From positions 1-22,374 of the forward strand of contig JAOUCV010000002.1 in assembly GCA_029859555.1 (NCBI GenBank): a DNA stretch of 22,374 bases. Direction: 5' to 3'. Source of the stretch: Gammaproteobacteria bacterium. Lineage in GTDB: Bacteria > Pseudomonadota > Gammaproteobacteria > UBA9214. The notes below the pieces were generated by a model that was given only the letters and a program-made list of their open reading frames with translations, made no database searches and was not told the origin of the DNA. The position numbers were made by a program, and so were the translations under genes. This document shows positions 1 through 6,880 of this stretch, in pieces (the stretch's first letter is position 1; each line of letters opens with the position of its first letter).

Positions 1-29
1 ATTGAAGTGATTGATTTTTCCGATAGCTG

Positions 30-1316
30 TCAGCTGCGTGTCGTGCGAATGCGTGCGAGGATGTCCTTGCGCGCCCCGGCCAGCATCGAATCGCGATCAA
101 TCGTGTCGAGAATATTACGAATCACCTGCTTGGGCCCGTCCTCGCCCCAGGAGCAGCCAGCAGCGAGGTACTCCTCGGCGGCGCGACCGACAACGTAGGT
201 GGAATAGTAGGCAACGGCTCCCTGTGCGCCTGCTGTCAGCAAGGTTGACAGGCCGACGCTACCGGCTTTTAGCAGCGAAGAGGCCAGGTGCACCAGCCAG
301 GTTGCGCCCATCAACAGCAGCAGTTGCCCGCTGATGGCCTTGATCAGCGTACCCGACTGACTGCGTGTCATGGGCATGCCATAGACATTCGACAGGTGCA
401 CGATCATGGAGATGTCGACGGCAATGGCAGCAGCAAGGTCCGCTACCGGTACCGGGTTGATAGCGACGGCAAGACCCTTGACCAGGCTGTAACTGCGAAT
501 GACCTTTTCCCCCAGCTGGCTGCGGGCAGCCAGCACTCGCATTCCCACCTTGTCGCTCAGGTCGCCGGCAAACAGGCTGGCATTGAGTGCCGCCAGGGTC
601 TTTCCCTCCGCCTCAAGAATTTCCCAGATGCGCTCTTTCAATACCGTGATGTCGGGTGGTGAAGGGCGTTCGGTTTCGGTTTCCATGCCCTCCGCATCAA
701 TCGAGATGACAATGCGAGCTGGCGGGTCGGCAGCTACTTCAACCAGGTTTTCGACAGGAATAAGATTTCCGAGCCGTGCCAGCAGGCTGTCGCGTAATTC
801 TGTGCGCTGCACGCTGGTATAGCGATCACATTTATTCAGTACCAGCAGTAATGGCCGGTGCTCCTGTGCGAGTTGCTGCAATGCCTCGTATTCGCTATCT
901 GTCATATCACCATCGATAACAAACAGCACCAGGTCGGAGCGCTGTGAGACCTCGTGGGCCATGCGCTCGCGTGCCTCGCCATCGATTTCGTTGATGCCGG
1001 GGGTGTCGATCAGGAACAGTGAGCCGCTTTCCTGTTCATTCCAGTGCGCCATTTCATTGTGTTTTGTTTCGCCATGCAGGGCACTGGTGGAAAAACGTTG
1101 CTCGCCGATAAGGGCGTTTAACACCGAGGATTTTCCGACGCTGACACGGCCGAGTACCGCGATATGAATATGACCGTGTTCAATCTTGTCGAGCATCGCC
1201 TGTACCTGGCTGAAATCGTCGGCAAGTTCGGCGCGTGCTTCAGGTGGCAGTCGCTGGTCCTGCAGCAGCAGTTCAAGGCTGTCACGTGCCTGGTCAAGGT
1301 GGGAGTCAGTTGTCAT
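30..1316 (-). CDS. DUF697-containing dynamin/Era-like GTPase (second gene of a GTPase pair)
   Basis: A 428-residue GTPase. All core nucleotide-binding motifs are visible: P-loop GRVSVGKSS at residues 56-64, a probable G2 threonine near residue 84, the G3 motif DTPG at 104-107 and the G4 motif NKCD at 161-164. After the G domain comes a hydrophobic C-terminal half (about 245-400) with the alternating hydrophobic and glycine-rich pattern of DUF697, the membrane-associating module found in YcjX/YcjF-like and other envelope GTPases. There is no N-terminal membrane segment, unlike its partner upstream. Its ATG overlaps the TGA of that partner in an ATGA arrangement (1313-1316), which implies translational coupling. 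Such proteins are thought to act at the inner membrane, but the substrate process is unknown. GTPase and DUF697 assignment is solid; the cellular role is not established. The stop codon lies 29 bases from the left edge, so the gene is complete. Confidence 0.88.
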   Translation of the reverse strand: MTTDSHLDQARDSLELLLQDQRLPPEARAELADDFSQVQAMLDKIEHGHIHIAVLGRVSVGKSSVLNALIGEQRFSTSALHGETKHNEMAHWNEQESGSLFLIDTPGINEIDGEARERMAHEVSQRSDLVLFVIDGDMTDSEYEALQQLAQEHRPLLLVLNKCDRYTSVQRTELRDSLLARLGNLIPVENLVEVAADPPARIVISIDAEGMETETERPSPPDITVLKERIWEILEAEGKTLAALNASLFAGDLSDKVGMRVLAARSQLGEKVIRSYSLVKGLAVAINPVPVADLAAAIAVDISMIVHLSNVYGMPMTRSQSGTLIKAISGQLLLLMGATWLVHLASSLLKAGSVGLSTLLTAGAQGAVAYYSTYVVGRAAEEYLAAGCSWGEDGPKQVIRNILDTIDRDSMLAGARKDILARIRTTRS

Positions 1317-2809
1317 TGGGAATCTTTATCGTGGCGTTGTTCGTCACGTACATCAAGTGCCAGCCGCAGCAGTTTGCGCGCATGTGATTCTGCATTGCTG
1401 ACAAGGTTGTCCCTGAACATCAGGCTGGCGGGGGCAGGGCGCAGTTCGCCACGGGTTTCCAGCGTCTGGACCACGGCGCGCCCGAGTGCGTCAAAGATCA
1501 GCCCATAGGCAACCGCATGCATTAGTCCACCGGCCAGTGTACCGACACCGGGAAAGGCCTTGGCGGCATTACCGGTCACCGCGAGCAACAGCGGCAAAGC
1601 AGTGCGTGCCTGCTGTTGCGTCAGGGTGATGAGTTTCTGTAGCTCGATGTCACGAACCGGTGCCTCGTATAGTTCACAAAGGGACTTCACCATGCGACTG
1701 CCCAGGTAGCCTTGTATGAGAATGTCCGTGCCGGGACTAATGGCTGCAAGTCCACCGGCAACTGCACGGCGGGTATAGGTTTTTACCAGTGCGGCGGACT
1801 CGGTTTCCCGATGCGCTGCCCTGGACTGCTCCAGCTTGCGTGCGGTGAGTGCGAAGATGGCGGTATCGCGCAGCTGTTCCAGCAGGGCGAGATTGTTGTC
1901 GAGTGCAGCCTGCACGGCCTGTTGCAGTTCTTCAATCTGCGGGGGTAATGGTTGTGTCTCTTCGTGTTCGCTACCATCTGCTGCAACCTTGATGACTGCG
2001 CGTACCGGGCAGGTGGCTATAGCGGTAATGGTGACTTGCGGGTCAGCGGCAAAACGTTCACCTAGTTGTCCGCGTATCAGTTGCTGGTCAGCTGCTGAAT
2101 ACCGGTCTACCTTGTTGAGGGCGATGATGAGAGGTTTTTTTAGTTGCAGCAGTGGTTGCAGGGCCTGGTGTTCATCGCGGGTCAGGTCACCATCGCAGAC
2201 AAAGATAACCACGTGTGCCCGTTGTGCCTCGTCCATGACGGATTGATCATAGGCGCGCTCGACCTGGTTGAGACCGGGCACGTCAACCAGTACTACCTTG
2301 TCACCAGACTCGCGTTGCCAGACATAGTGTTCGATACGGGTAGTGGTGCCGCCAATGATGCCGGTTTCGAGGCGGGCATCGGGGAGCAGCGCGTTGATCA
2401 GCGAACTTTTGCCACTGCTGATTTCACCAAACAGGGCAAGGTGGACAGTTTCAAGTTTACGGCGGCGCGCCAGTTCATGCAGTTCTGCGGCGGCGGAGTC
2501 GGTATTTATACCCGCGGCACTGGCGGCCTCGAGATGAGCCTCAATTTCTGCGGCGGTTGGCGGTTTTGACGTGCTTTTGGCACTGCTGCGCGGCGGGCGA
2601 AGAATGCGCCAGCCAAGCCAGGCCCCAAAGCCCAGCATCAGGCTCGAGAAGACACCGACCAGTATTTTCAGCCACAGCGGTGCGGTTTGCAGTTGCTGCC
2701 AGAGAGACAGGCCGAATTGTGCCGCGTTGAGTATGAATGCCAGTAGTGCCAGCATCGCAACAAGCACGATGAGTACAAGAAACAGTCTGACGGGTGTGCT
2801 GCGTGCCAT
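1313..2809 (-). CDS. Membrane-anchored GTPase with DUF697 domain (first gene of a GTPase pair)
   Basis: A 498-residue GTPase with two N-terminal transmembrane helices (about residues 8-28 and 47-69), which places the G domain on the cytoplasmic face of the inner membrane. Motifs are GEISSGKSS (128-136), a TTT switch-I element (155-157), DVPG (176-179) and NKVD (232-235). The C-terminal part, roughly residues 340-460, contains the DUF697-like hydrophobic block. Its G domain resembles that of the next gene in motif order and spacing, so the two are probably paralogues that form a heteromeric or sequential pair. The ATG start at 2809 has no convincing Shine-Dalgarno sequence, so the exact start is less certain than the reading frame. 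The stop overlaps the start of the downstream GTPase by four bases. Function beyond GTP hydrolysis at the membrane is unknown. Confidence 0.87.
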   Translation of the reverse strand: MARSTPVRLFLVLIVLVAMLALLAFILNAAQFGLSLWQQLQTAPLWLKILVGVFSSLMLGFGAWLGWRILRPPRSSAKSTSKPPTAAEIEAHLEAASAAGINTDSAAAELHELARRRKLETVHLALFGEISSGKSSLINALLPDARLETGIIGGTTTRIEHYVWQRESGDKVVLVDVPGLNQVERAYDQSVMDEAQRAHVVIFVCDGDLTRDEHQALQPLLQLKKPLIIALNKVDRYSAADQQLIRGQLGERFAADPQVTITAIATCPVRAVIKVAADGSEHEETQPLPPQIEELQQAVQAALDNNLALLEQLRDTAIFALTARKLEQSRAAHRETESAALVKTYTRRAVAGGLAAISPGTDILIQGYLGSRMVKSLCELYEAPVRDIELQKLITLTQQQARTALPLLLAVTGNAAKAFPGVGTLAGGLMHAVAYGLIFDALGRAVVQTLETRGELRPAPASLMFRDNLVSNAESHARKLLRLALDVRDEQRHDKDSQ

Positions 2810-2947
2810 AGTGTGCAGGGTCTGAATAGTCAGTGCTTAATATACATGAGATTGGCCACAGGTATCGCATCATCGATTCGTTTTGCTGCTCTTATTAATG
2901 CCGCAGCTGTGGCAGAATACCCGTATCGGCATCTGCGAGGCATGACA

Positions 2948-3523
2948 ATGGCGCCACTGGGTCTATCGGCATTTATCAAGTATCTGCTTGGTGCTTTCCT
3001 GTTACAGGGAGCCACGTTGTTGCTGGTCATCGCAACACTGGATGCCGGCTTGCAAAAGAGCGTTTGGCTGGTTGTCGCGCTGGGCATCTTGATCGGCGTA
3101 ATTGCTGCATTGTGGTTCTCTGCGATTTCCAGCCATGCCAGTCAGCATGCCTTTGTCCGCGCCAGTGAGAAGTTCAATCGCCAGCGTGACCGAATCCGTC
3201 GACAGGTCGACAAGGAGAAAACGCAGGAGATCAAGGACGGTCACCGCCAGGTTTTGCGCGAAACCCGCCGTGTGCAAACCCGCTCAACACTGAAGCTGGG
3301 AGTGGCGATGACGGGAATTGCCGGATTGGGTGTATTGCTGCTGTTTACCCAGTTCATGACGCTGGGGCTGCTGGCGGTGTCGGCAACCGGTGGTGCATTG
3401 CTGGGGTATGGCGTCAGAGCGCGACAGTACCCGGCGCTGGGGCGCAACGATAGCAGTGCCGGGGTACTGCCTGCCTACGACGCCGCAGAGCCGAAAGCTG
3501 GTACAAAAAAGACTCAAGCTTGA
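2948..3523 (+). CDS. Small four-helix membrane protein with central charged coiled coil, unknown function
   Basis: I do not recognise this 191-residue protein. It has two adjacent transmembrane helices near residues 9-30 and 38-58, then a strongly charged, probably helical segment (about 65-112, rich in Arg, Lys, Glu and Gln), two more helices near 114-155, and a polar tail. The frame is open further upstream, with ATGs at 2813 and 2942. I chose 2948 because GAGG at 2937-2940 lies seven bases before it, whereas 2942 would be only one base away. The gene diverges from the twin GTPase operon, and the charged cytoplasmic region between two hairpins could be an interaction platform for them; that link is inference from position only. 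About 75 bases separate it from the downstream transporter. Confidence 0.7.
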   Translation: MAPLGLSAFIKYLLGAFLLQGATLLLVIATLDAGLQKSVWLVVALGILIGVIAALWFSAISSHASQHAFVRASEKFNRQRDRIRRQVDKEKTQEIKDGHRQVLRETRRVQTRSTLKLGVAMTGIAGLGVLLLFTQFMTLGLLAVSATGGALLGYGVRARQYPALGRNDSSAGVLPAYDAAEPKAGTKKTQA

Positions 3524-3601
3524 GCGGCAGATAGCTGTTTGCCTGAAGCTACGGAAACCAAATCTCTCATTTCTTATCATAACTGCAGCACTCGCATATA
3601 A

Positions 3602-5020
3602 ATGCCAGCACTTACAAAAACAGAACGATTTCTGCGTCTTTTCACCGAAGTAAAGCCCGGCGAGGGTATTACTGCGCTAATGATGTTCGCCAATGTGTTT
3701 CTTATCCTGCTGGCGTATTATTTTATCAAGCCATTGCGCGAAGGCTGGATTGCTGTCTCCGACATAGAAGGATTGTCGAAGATGGAAGTGAAGGCCTATT
3801 CCAGTTTCGTGCAGAGTATTCTGCTGCTGTTTATTGTTGGCTGGTATGCGCGGCTGGCAGATCGCTGGGACCGGGTGACACTGTTCACCCGTGCGACACT
3901 GTTCTGTATTTCCAATATGGTGATTTTCTGGTTCCTGCAGCCTAATTTCTTCTTCGAGCAACTGCCGGTATCCGGCATCGTTTACTACCTGTGGGTGGGT
4001 ATGTTCGGTGTTTTCGTGGTCGCCCAGTTCTGGACCTTTTGTGCCGATATCTACACCGATGAACGCGGCAAGCGCATGTTGCCGTTCATTGCGATCGGTG
4101 CAACCTCCGGTGCAGCAGCCGGCTCGTGGCTGGTTGACCAGATGGTGGAAACCGGCCTGGTAGCAACCGAGGCCCTGCTGCTGATCGCTACTGTGCCCCT
4201 GGTCGCTTCCATTATGCTGGTGCGCATGGTTGAGCAGCGGGAAGGGCGCAGTGTCCGTCCTGAAATTGAAGCAGGGCATCAGGCAGGGCAGGAAACAGCA
4301 TTATCGCCAGGGAAAGCCAGCTTGTGGAGTGGTGCAAAACTGGTAATGGCGAGCAAGTTCCTGTTGCTGGCGGCACTGGTTACCCTGTTCACAAACTGGG
4401 TCAATACCAATGGAGAAAATTTACTGTTCCGGGTGATTCAGGAAGCACTGGCCGTTGAGGCGCAGCAGCAGGGTGTGGCCGACGGACAATCGATGTTGAA
4501 ATTTGTGCGTGATGGCACCACGGCTTTTTATGGTAATTTCTATTTCTGGGTCAATATTGTTGCCCTGTTATTGCAGGCCTTCGTTGCCTCGCGATTGCTG
4601 AAGTACGGGGGCTTTGCCGCGATTCTGCTGATTTTGCCGGTTATCGCACTGATGTCTTATTCGGTGATGGCGCTATTGCCGGTGCTGGCGGTCGTCAAGC
4701 TGATGAAGATTGCCGAAAACGCCACCGATTATTCTTTAAACAATACTTCTCGTCACGTGTTGTGGCTGCCGGTCAGTTCTGCCATGAAGTTTCGCGGTAA
4801 ACCGGCCATTGATACCTTGTACGTGCGGCTTGGTGACGGCCTCGCAGCCATTACCGTGCTGGTGGGTGTGCACCTGCTGATGCTGTCAACGCAGGGCTTT
4901 TTTGTTTTCAACGTCATGCTGGTGCTGTGCTGGCTGGTCGCAGGCGTATTGCTGGTCAAACAGCATCGGCGGGTATCAGAAGTGGTATCGAATGAAAATG
5001 CTGTTATCAAGCAGCTATGA
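3602..5020 (+). CDS. NTP/NDP translocase-like (TLC/MFS superfamily) transporter
   Basis: A 472-residue polytopic membrane protein with about twelve hydrophobic helices. The N-terminal region (GEGITALMMF followed by a helix ending in YYFIKPLREGW) and the later GKRMLPFIAIGATSGA segment resemble the bacterial Npt1/Npt2 nucleotide transporter-like family, related to the ATP/ADP translocases of plastids and intracellular bacteria. In free-living bacteria such homologues are distant paralogues, and their substrate is usually unknown, so ATP/ADP exchange should not be assumed. The 3602 ATG is needed to include the first conserved helix, although no clear ribosome binding site precedes it. A polar loop near residues 210-240 separates the two halves, as expected for a 6+6 helix layout. 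It could also be labelled simply as an MFS transporter. Confidence 0.68.
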   Translation: MPALTKTERFLRLFTEVKPGEGITALMMFANVFLILLAYYFIKPLREGWIAVSDIEGLSKMEVKAYSSFVQSILLLFIVGWYARLADRWDRVTLFTRATLFCISNMVIFWFLQPNFFFEQLPVSGIVYYLWVGMFGVFVVAQFWTFCADIYTDERGKRMLPFIAIGATSGAAAGSWLVDQMVETGLVATEALLLIATVPLVASIMLVRMVEQREGRSVRPEIEAGHQAGQETALSPGKASLWSGAKLVMASKFLLLAALVTLFTNWVNTNGENLLFRVIQEALAVEAQQQGVADGQSMLKFVRDGTTAFYGNFYFWVNIVALLLQAFVASRLLKYGGFAAILLILPVIALMSYSVMALLPVLAVVKLMKIAENATDYSLNNTSRHVLWLPVSSAMKFRGKPAIDTLYVRLGDGLAAITVLVGVHLLMLSTQGFFVFNVMLVLCWLVAGVLLVKQHRRVSEVVSNENAVIKQL

Positions 5021-5050
5021 TGAATGCCTGATCGCGCCTGCTTTTCATCG

Positions 5051-5683
5051 CTAGCATAACTGTTTCCTTCTCAATCCGGAAAAAAACAGGCCGGCAAAAC
5101 CCAGGCAGAGCAGTGCAAGCATCGGGGGTTCCGGTACCGAAGCCTCTTCTATTGATGGTGTCCCCAGGGTCGTTACCGTGCTGCCTTGTGTGCTTCCGCC
5201 AGTGTTTCCAACAGTGTTTCCAACAGGTACAGTCAAGAGTTCCAGTTGTGTCAACAAGATACCCGGCAGCGGCGTCAGAATCTCACCTTCGAGCAGGATG
5301 TTGTTGGTTGTGAATATGTCGTCATTCTGCAGGAGTGTGTCCAGATCCGGCAGGTAATCGGCCAGGATAGCCAGCAATTTGTTTTCCTTTCGATTCAGTT
5401 TCCTGTTTTTCTTGCGTATCTTCCTCTCTTTACCGGAAAGTATTGCGCTATCCAGCTTATAGACAAGTCGTTCGACCTTACGATCAAGTCTGCGTGCTTT
5501 TTTCAGGCGTTTCCTGTCTTTCTTGCCAGAGACTTCATCCTGCAAGGCCTGGATGGCCATATCAAGATCATCCAGTGAATAGCCTGAATGCCCATAGATC
5601 TGGTTGTCCATCATGACCGCCATTGCATTGCCCGATAACAACAACAGGATTGCAGTGATAATTACATTGATTGATCTGTGCAT
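5051..5683 (-). CDS. PEP-CTERM sorting-domain protein with duplicated basic coiled coil
   Basis: A 210-residue secreted protein. A signal peptide spans residues 1 to about 22 and ends NAMA. The C-terminus has VPEP at 183-186, a hydrophobic helix (188-203) and a basic tail starting RRK, the tripartite PEP-CTERM signal recognised by exosortases (EpsH family) in Gram-negative bacteria that make exopolysaccharide. The middle is unusual: residues 52-77 and 83-107 look like two copies of one Arg/Lys-rich heptad-like unit, each starting SGK. Residues 153-175 form a Gly/Thr/Asn/Ser-rich linker, partly encoded by a 12-bp tandem DNA repeat. The ATG is preceded by a purine-rich GAGAGAGAAA. No exosortase or other PEP-CTERM gene lies in the window. 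The mature protein is presumably exported and processed; its job is unknown, though the strong positive charge would suit binding an acidic polysaccharide (inference). Confidence 0.85.
   Translation of the reverse strand: MHRSINVIITAILLLLSGNAMAVMMDNQIYGHSGYSLDDLDMAIQALQDEVSGKKDRKRLKKARRLDRKVERLVYKLDSAILSGKERKIRKKNRKLNRKENKLLAILADYLPDLDTLLQNDDIFTTNNILLEGEILTPLPGILLTQLELLTVPVGNTVGNTGGSTQGSTVTTLGTPSIEEASVPEPPMLALLCLGFAGLFFSGLRRKQLC
5206..5229. repeat. 12-bp tandem direct repeat in the PEP-CTERM gene
   Basis: The unit CAGTGTTTCCAA occurs twice in direct succession inside the PEP-CTERM coding sequence and encodes the VGNT-VGNT part of its linker. Because the unit is a multiple of three, gain or loss of copies would keep the frame. 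Confidence 0.75.
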
Positions 5684-5728
5684 GGATTTCTCTCTCGTGT
5701 TTCGCCGGCTAACACCCTAGCAAATGGA

Positions 5729-5736
5729 TTTATATA
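5729..5736 (-). promoter_or_regulatory. Possible -10 region of the PEP-CTERM gene
   Basis: On the minus strand the stretch reads TATATAAA, an AT-rich -10-like element about 45 bp upstream of the PEP-CTERM start. No good -35 hexamer sits 16-18 bp further upstream, so the promoter may need an activator, possibly at the inverted repeat 30-50 bp beyond. This is a weak call. Confidence 0.25.
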
Positions 5737-5765
5737 AAAGTTTAGGGAAGTCCATTGGTGATGCC

Positions 5766-5785
5766 TATTGGACTCAAGTCCAATA
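5766..5785. promoter_or_regulatory. Perfect 20-bp inverted repeat between divergent genes (operator candidate)
   Basis: TATTGGACT and AGTCCAATA form perfect 9-bp arms around a central CA. The site lies 82 bp upstream of the PEP-CTERM start and about 180 bp upstream of the small plus-strand gene at 5967. The half-site core AGTCCA recurs at 5749-5754, and TGTCCAATA occurs at 5890-5898. The arrangement suggests a dimeric transcription factor site shared by the divergent genes. The regulator is unknown. No T-run follows, so it is not a terminator. Confidence 0.5.
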
Positions 5786-5966
5786 AAAATGATCTGTATG
5801 CAACCGGTAGCTTGACTTTGCCGGACTGAAATATGCTCATTCAGCCGACAAACAGAGATCGCAGCCTGCGGATTTTCCACTACGACTCTTGTCCAATAGA
5901 GTGCTCTGGTACTTCAATTTACAATAGGCTATCTGCCGCTTGATACTGGAATGATGAAAAACCCTA

Positions 5967-6170
5967 ATGGGCAATAGAAGAAAAATAAAAGACCGGCGCT
6001 CCAACAATCTGAAGCACGACAGGGAATATCGATGCAATCGTCGCTTTCGTCCTTGCCGCAGGTTAAATAATATCCAGGCAAAATGGCTCCACGGGGAAAC
6101 CCTCATGCGTCATCCGCTTATCTGGTTTAAGTTCCGCCAGCTGGGTTATGGCCGAAGTGATGCTAAATAA
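5967..6170 (+). CDS. Small basic protein (67 aa), unknown function
   Basis: A short open frame whose product looks like a real protein rather than random translation. It has an Arg/Lys/Asn-rich N-terminal half, then RPCRRLNNIQ around residues 28-37, followed by a mixed segment with HPLIWFKFRQLG near the C-terminus. It is not antisense to another gene and fills part of an otherwise empty stretch. The ATG lacks a strong Shine-Dalgarno sequence. I recall short bacterial proteins with an RRLNNI-x-x-W pattern but cannot name a family with certainty. It diverges from the PEP-CTERM gene. Nucleic-acid binding would suit the charge but is a guess. Confidence 0.42.
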   Translation: MGNRRKIKDRRSNNLKHDREYRCNRRFRPCRRLNNIQAKWLHGETLMRHPLIWFKFRQLGYGRSDAK

Positions 6171-6219
6171 AGAATTAACCGGGTCTGGTGCCGTTGATTC
6201 GCATGCATCAAAAGTGACA

Positions 6220-6612
6220 TCAGCCACTCATTGTCAGGATCCTGTAGATCAAGTCCCGGTTAACTGCAAGGGACGCGAACAAAGAGCAGAAAAATACCGA
6301 CCGTGTGATCGTCTCGATGCGCTGGTCATCTCCTGCATGACCGGTGACGAAACGATAAAGCATCGGCATGTAACTGGAAGGCAGGTCCGTTTTACCCATC
6401 TTCCGCATCAGCTGCCACTGCCAGTCAGTTACCAGGCAATAACCCCAGCCTTTGCGCGCACCGAGGACAAGCCATGAAAAGGCAATCAACAGGCACAATA
6501 ACAGGTGCAACGGTCGTAGTGGCGGGATCAGCCAGCCGATAACCGAGAAAACGATTATAAACAGGTGTACCCCGTGCAATAGCAGGTTAAGGAGGCTAAT
6601 CAGGGGCTTCAC
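6220..6612 (-). CDS. Small membrane protein, DUF2784-like
   Basis: About 130 residues. Two hydrophobic helices sit near the N-terminus (positions about 6-30 and 33-52), followed by a conserved-looking block GYCLVTDWQW and a downstream LPSSYMPMLYRFVTG segment. A C-terminal hydrophobic stretch follows. The Cys-x-x-Thr-x-x-x-Trp block after two helices resembles DUF2784-type small membrane proteins, but I am not certain of the family. No ATG is available near the N-terminus: I chose GTG at 6612, which overlaps the end of the preceding reading frame; TTG at 6621 is the alternative. It is the last gene of the minus-strand sulfatase-porin cluster, overlapping the previous frame by about 17 bases, so it is probably translationally coupled. 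Its function is unknown. Confidence 0.55.
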   Translation of the reverse strand: MKPLISLLNLLLHGVHLFIIVFSVIGWLIPPLRPLHLLLCLLIAFSWLVLGARKGWGYCLVTDWQWQLMRKMGKTDLPSSYMPMLYRFVTGHAGDDQRIETITRSVFFCSLFASLAVNRDLIYRILTMSG

Positions 6613-6874
6613 AGGCAGCAAGAATTTCTTCTTTATGTGTTAGTACCTTGCGAAAAGCAGTGATGTATTCATCAAGCAGTCCATTGTCCTTGCCGGGGAA
6701 AACAGGCAATTTAAGCATTTGCAAGGATTCTGACTCGGTATTTGGCAGTGAATAACGACTGTAATCAGGCAAATCCTGTTGCTCTGTCAGGCGCATGATC
6801 TGCTTCCAGTGGCCTTCGGTAAAAAAGGGTTGCTGGTGCAGTAACGGGTAGCAATCAATCGAGACTGACCCCAT
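6596..6874 (-). pseudogene. Orphan C-terminal piece resembling a DegT/DnrJ/EryC1/StrS aminotransferase
   Basis: This 92-residue frame resembles only the last part of a DegT-family, PLP-dependent sugar aminotransferase: YPLLHQQPFF near the start, a central acidic stretch, then LKLPVFPG followed by an amphipathic helix, the usual C-terminal end of that family (full length about 370-400 residues). The PLP lysine and the whole N-terminal domain are absent, and the sequence upstream belongs to the porin gene. It therefore cannot be an active transaminase alone. Even so, its ATG has an AGGA four bases upstream, overlapping the porin stop codon, and it sits six bases after the porin gene, so it may still be translated. 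Options are a decaying remnant left by rearrangement or a small protein domesticated from that fold. The family call rests on motif recognition only. Confidence 0.5.
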
Positions 6875-6880
6875 TGATTC

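Noticed and set aside
2813..2947. Longer N-terminus of the four-helix membrane protein starting at 2813
   Set aside because: The extra residues are not protein-like, no ribosome binding site is present there, and GAGG fits the start at 2948.
5684..5966. Search for a sigma-54 (-24/-12) promoter upstream of the PEP-CTERM gene
   Set aside because: No GG-N10-GC arrangement in the right orientation with flanking consensus was found.
6148..6477. Plus-strand frame antisense to the small membrane protein
   Set aside because: No ribosome binding site and no protein-like pattern, whereas the minus-strand frame has clear helices and a conserved block.
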